From: Salipaludibacillus daqingensis
GTDB lineage: Bacteria; Bacillota; Bacilli; Bacillales; Salisediminibacteriaceae
Assembly: GCF_029891575.1 (NCBI RefSeq)
Contig: NZ_JARZHF010000015.1
Span: forward strand, 1 to 57,816
Direction: 5' to 3'
Length of the DNA stretch: 57,816 bases
The notes beneath the pieces were generated by a model. That model saw nothing but the letters and a program-made list of their open reading frames with translations, did not search any database and was not told where the DNA came from. The position numbers were made by a program, and so were the translations under genes. Every line of letters starts with the position of its first letter. The first letter of the stretch is position 1. Shown one piece after another: positions 57,646-57,816 of the stretch.

Positions 57646-57675
57646 AAAAAGACACCCTCATAAATGAGAATGTCT
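57646..57675 (-). terminator. rRNA operon terminator
   Basis: AAGACATTCTCAT pairs with ATGAGGGTGTCTT (13 bp, two G-T pairs, 2-nt loop) and is followed by TTTTTG on the minus strand, directly after the 5S gene. Confidence 0.9.
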
Positions 57676-57680
57676 TAAAT

Positions 57681-57798
<118 letters not shown>

Positions 57799-57816
57799 AT
57801 ATGAAATTGACAGGTC

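Overview
The window is a core chromosomal segment of a low-GC Gram-positive, endospore-forming bacterium of the Bacillaceae. Gene order follows the origin-proximal region of Bacillus subtilis almost gene for gene (csfB-yaaO-tmk-darA-holB-ricT-yabA ... lysS), read on the minus strand, so replication presumably runs from high to low coordinates. It is framed by two rRNA operons in the same orientation: the 5' end of a 16S gene with tandem promoters at the left edge and a complete 5S gene at the right edge. The alkaliphile-like Bacillaceae feel of the proteins is an impression only; no species is assigned.

Layout, left to right: 16S and rrn promoters (1-425); lysS; a folate operon transcribed from one consensus promoter (pabB-pabA-pabC-folP-folB-folK-XRE regulator-dusB, 8563 down to 2539); cysK with its own promoter and a palindromic operator candidate; hslO and coaX; ftsH; hprT, tilS, a two-gene threonine/serine exporter and the sporulation kinase/VWA pair yabT-yabS; spoIIE with a Spo0A-type promoter; yabR-divIC-yabQ-yabP-rqcP-mazG-yabM; spoVT; mfd; fin; pth; ctc; prs; glmU; spoVG; a small unknown gene; purR-ispE; sspF; veg; yabG; ksgA-rnmV; yabE; tatD; metG under a methionine T-box; abrB (plus strand); rsmI-yazA-trmN6; yabA-ricT-holB-darA; tmk-yaaO; csfB. 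The last 2.6 kb (55.2-57.8 kb) differ: a plus-strand membrane protein, a decayed SEC-C/TPR gene, and an array of regularly spaced hairpins next to the 5S terminator.

The genes combine information processing (lysS, metG, pth, tilS, ksgA, rnmV, rsmI, trmN6, dusB, rqcP), DNA replication and repair (holB, tmk, yabA, mfd), precursor supply (folate, prs, glmU, ispE, hprT, coaX, cysK) and sporulation control. Recognisable sporulation or stress promoters include sigma-H (spoVG), Spo0A/sigma-A (spoIIE), sigma-F/G (fin, csfB), candidate sigma-E (yabP), candidate sigma-K (yabG) and candidate sigma-B (ctc).

I found no phage, transposase, CRISPR or defence system. The least expected structure is the 53-bp-pitch hairpin array at 57.19-57.55 kb, whose stems change sequence on both arms. 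Several starts were moved downstream from the longest reading frame because of ribosome-binding sites and family length; these choices are given per gene.
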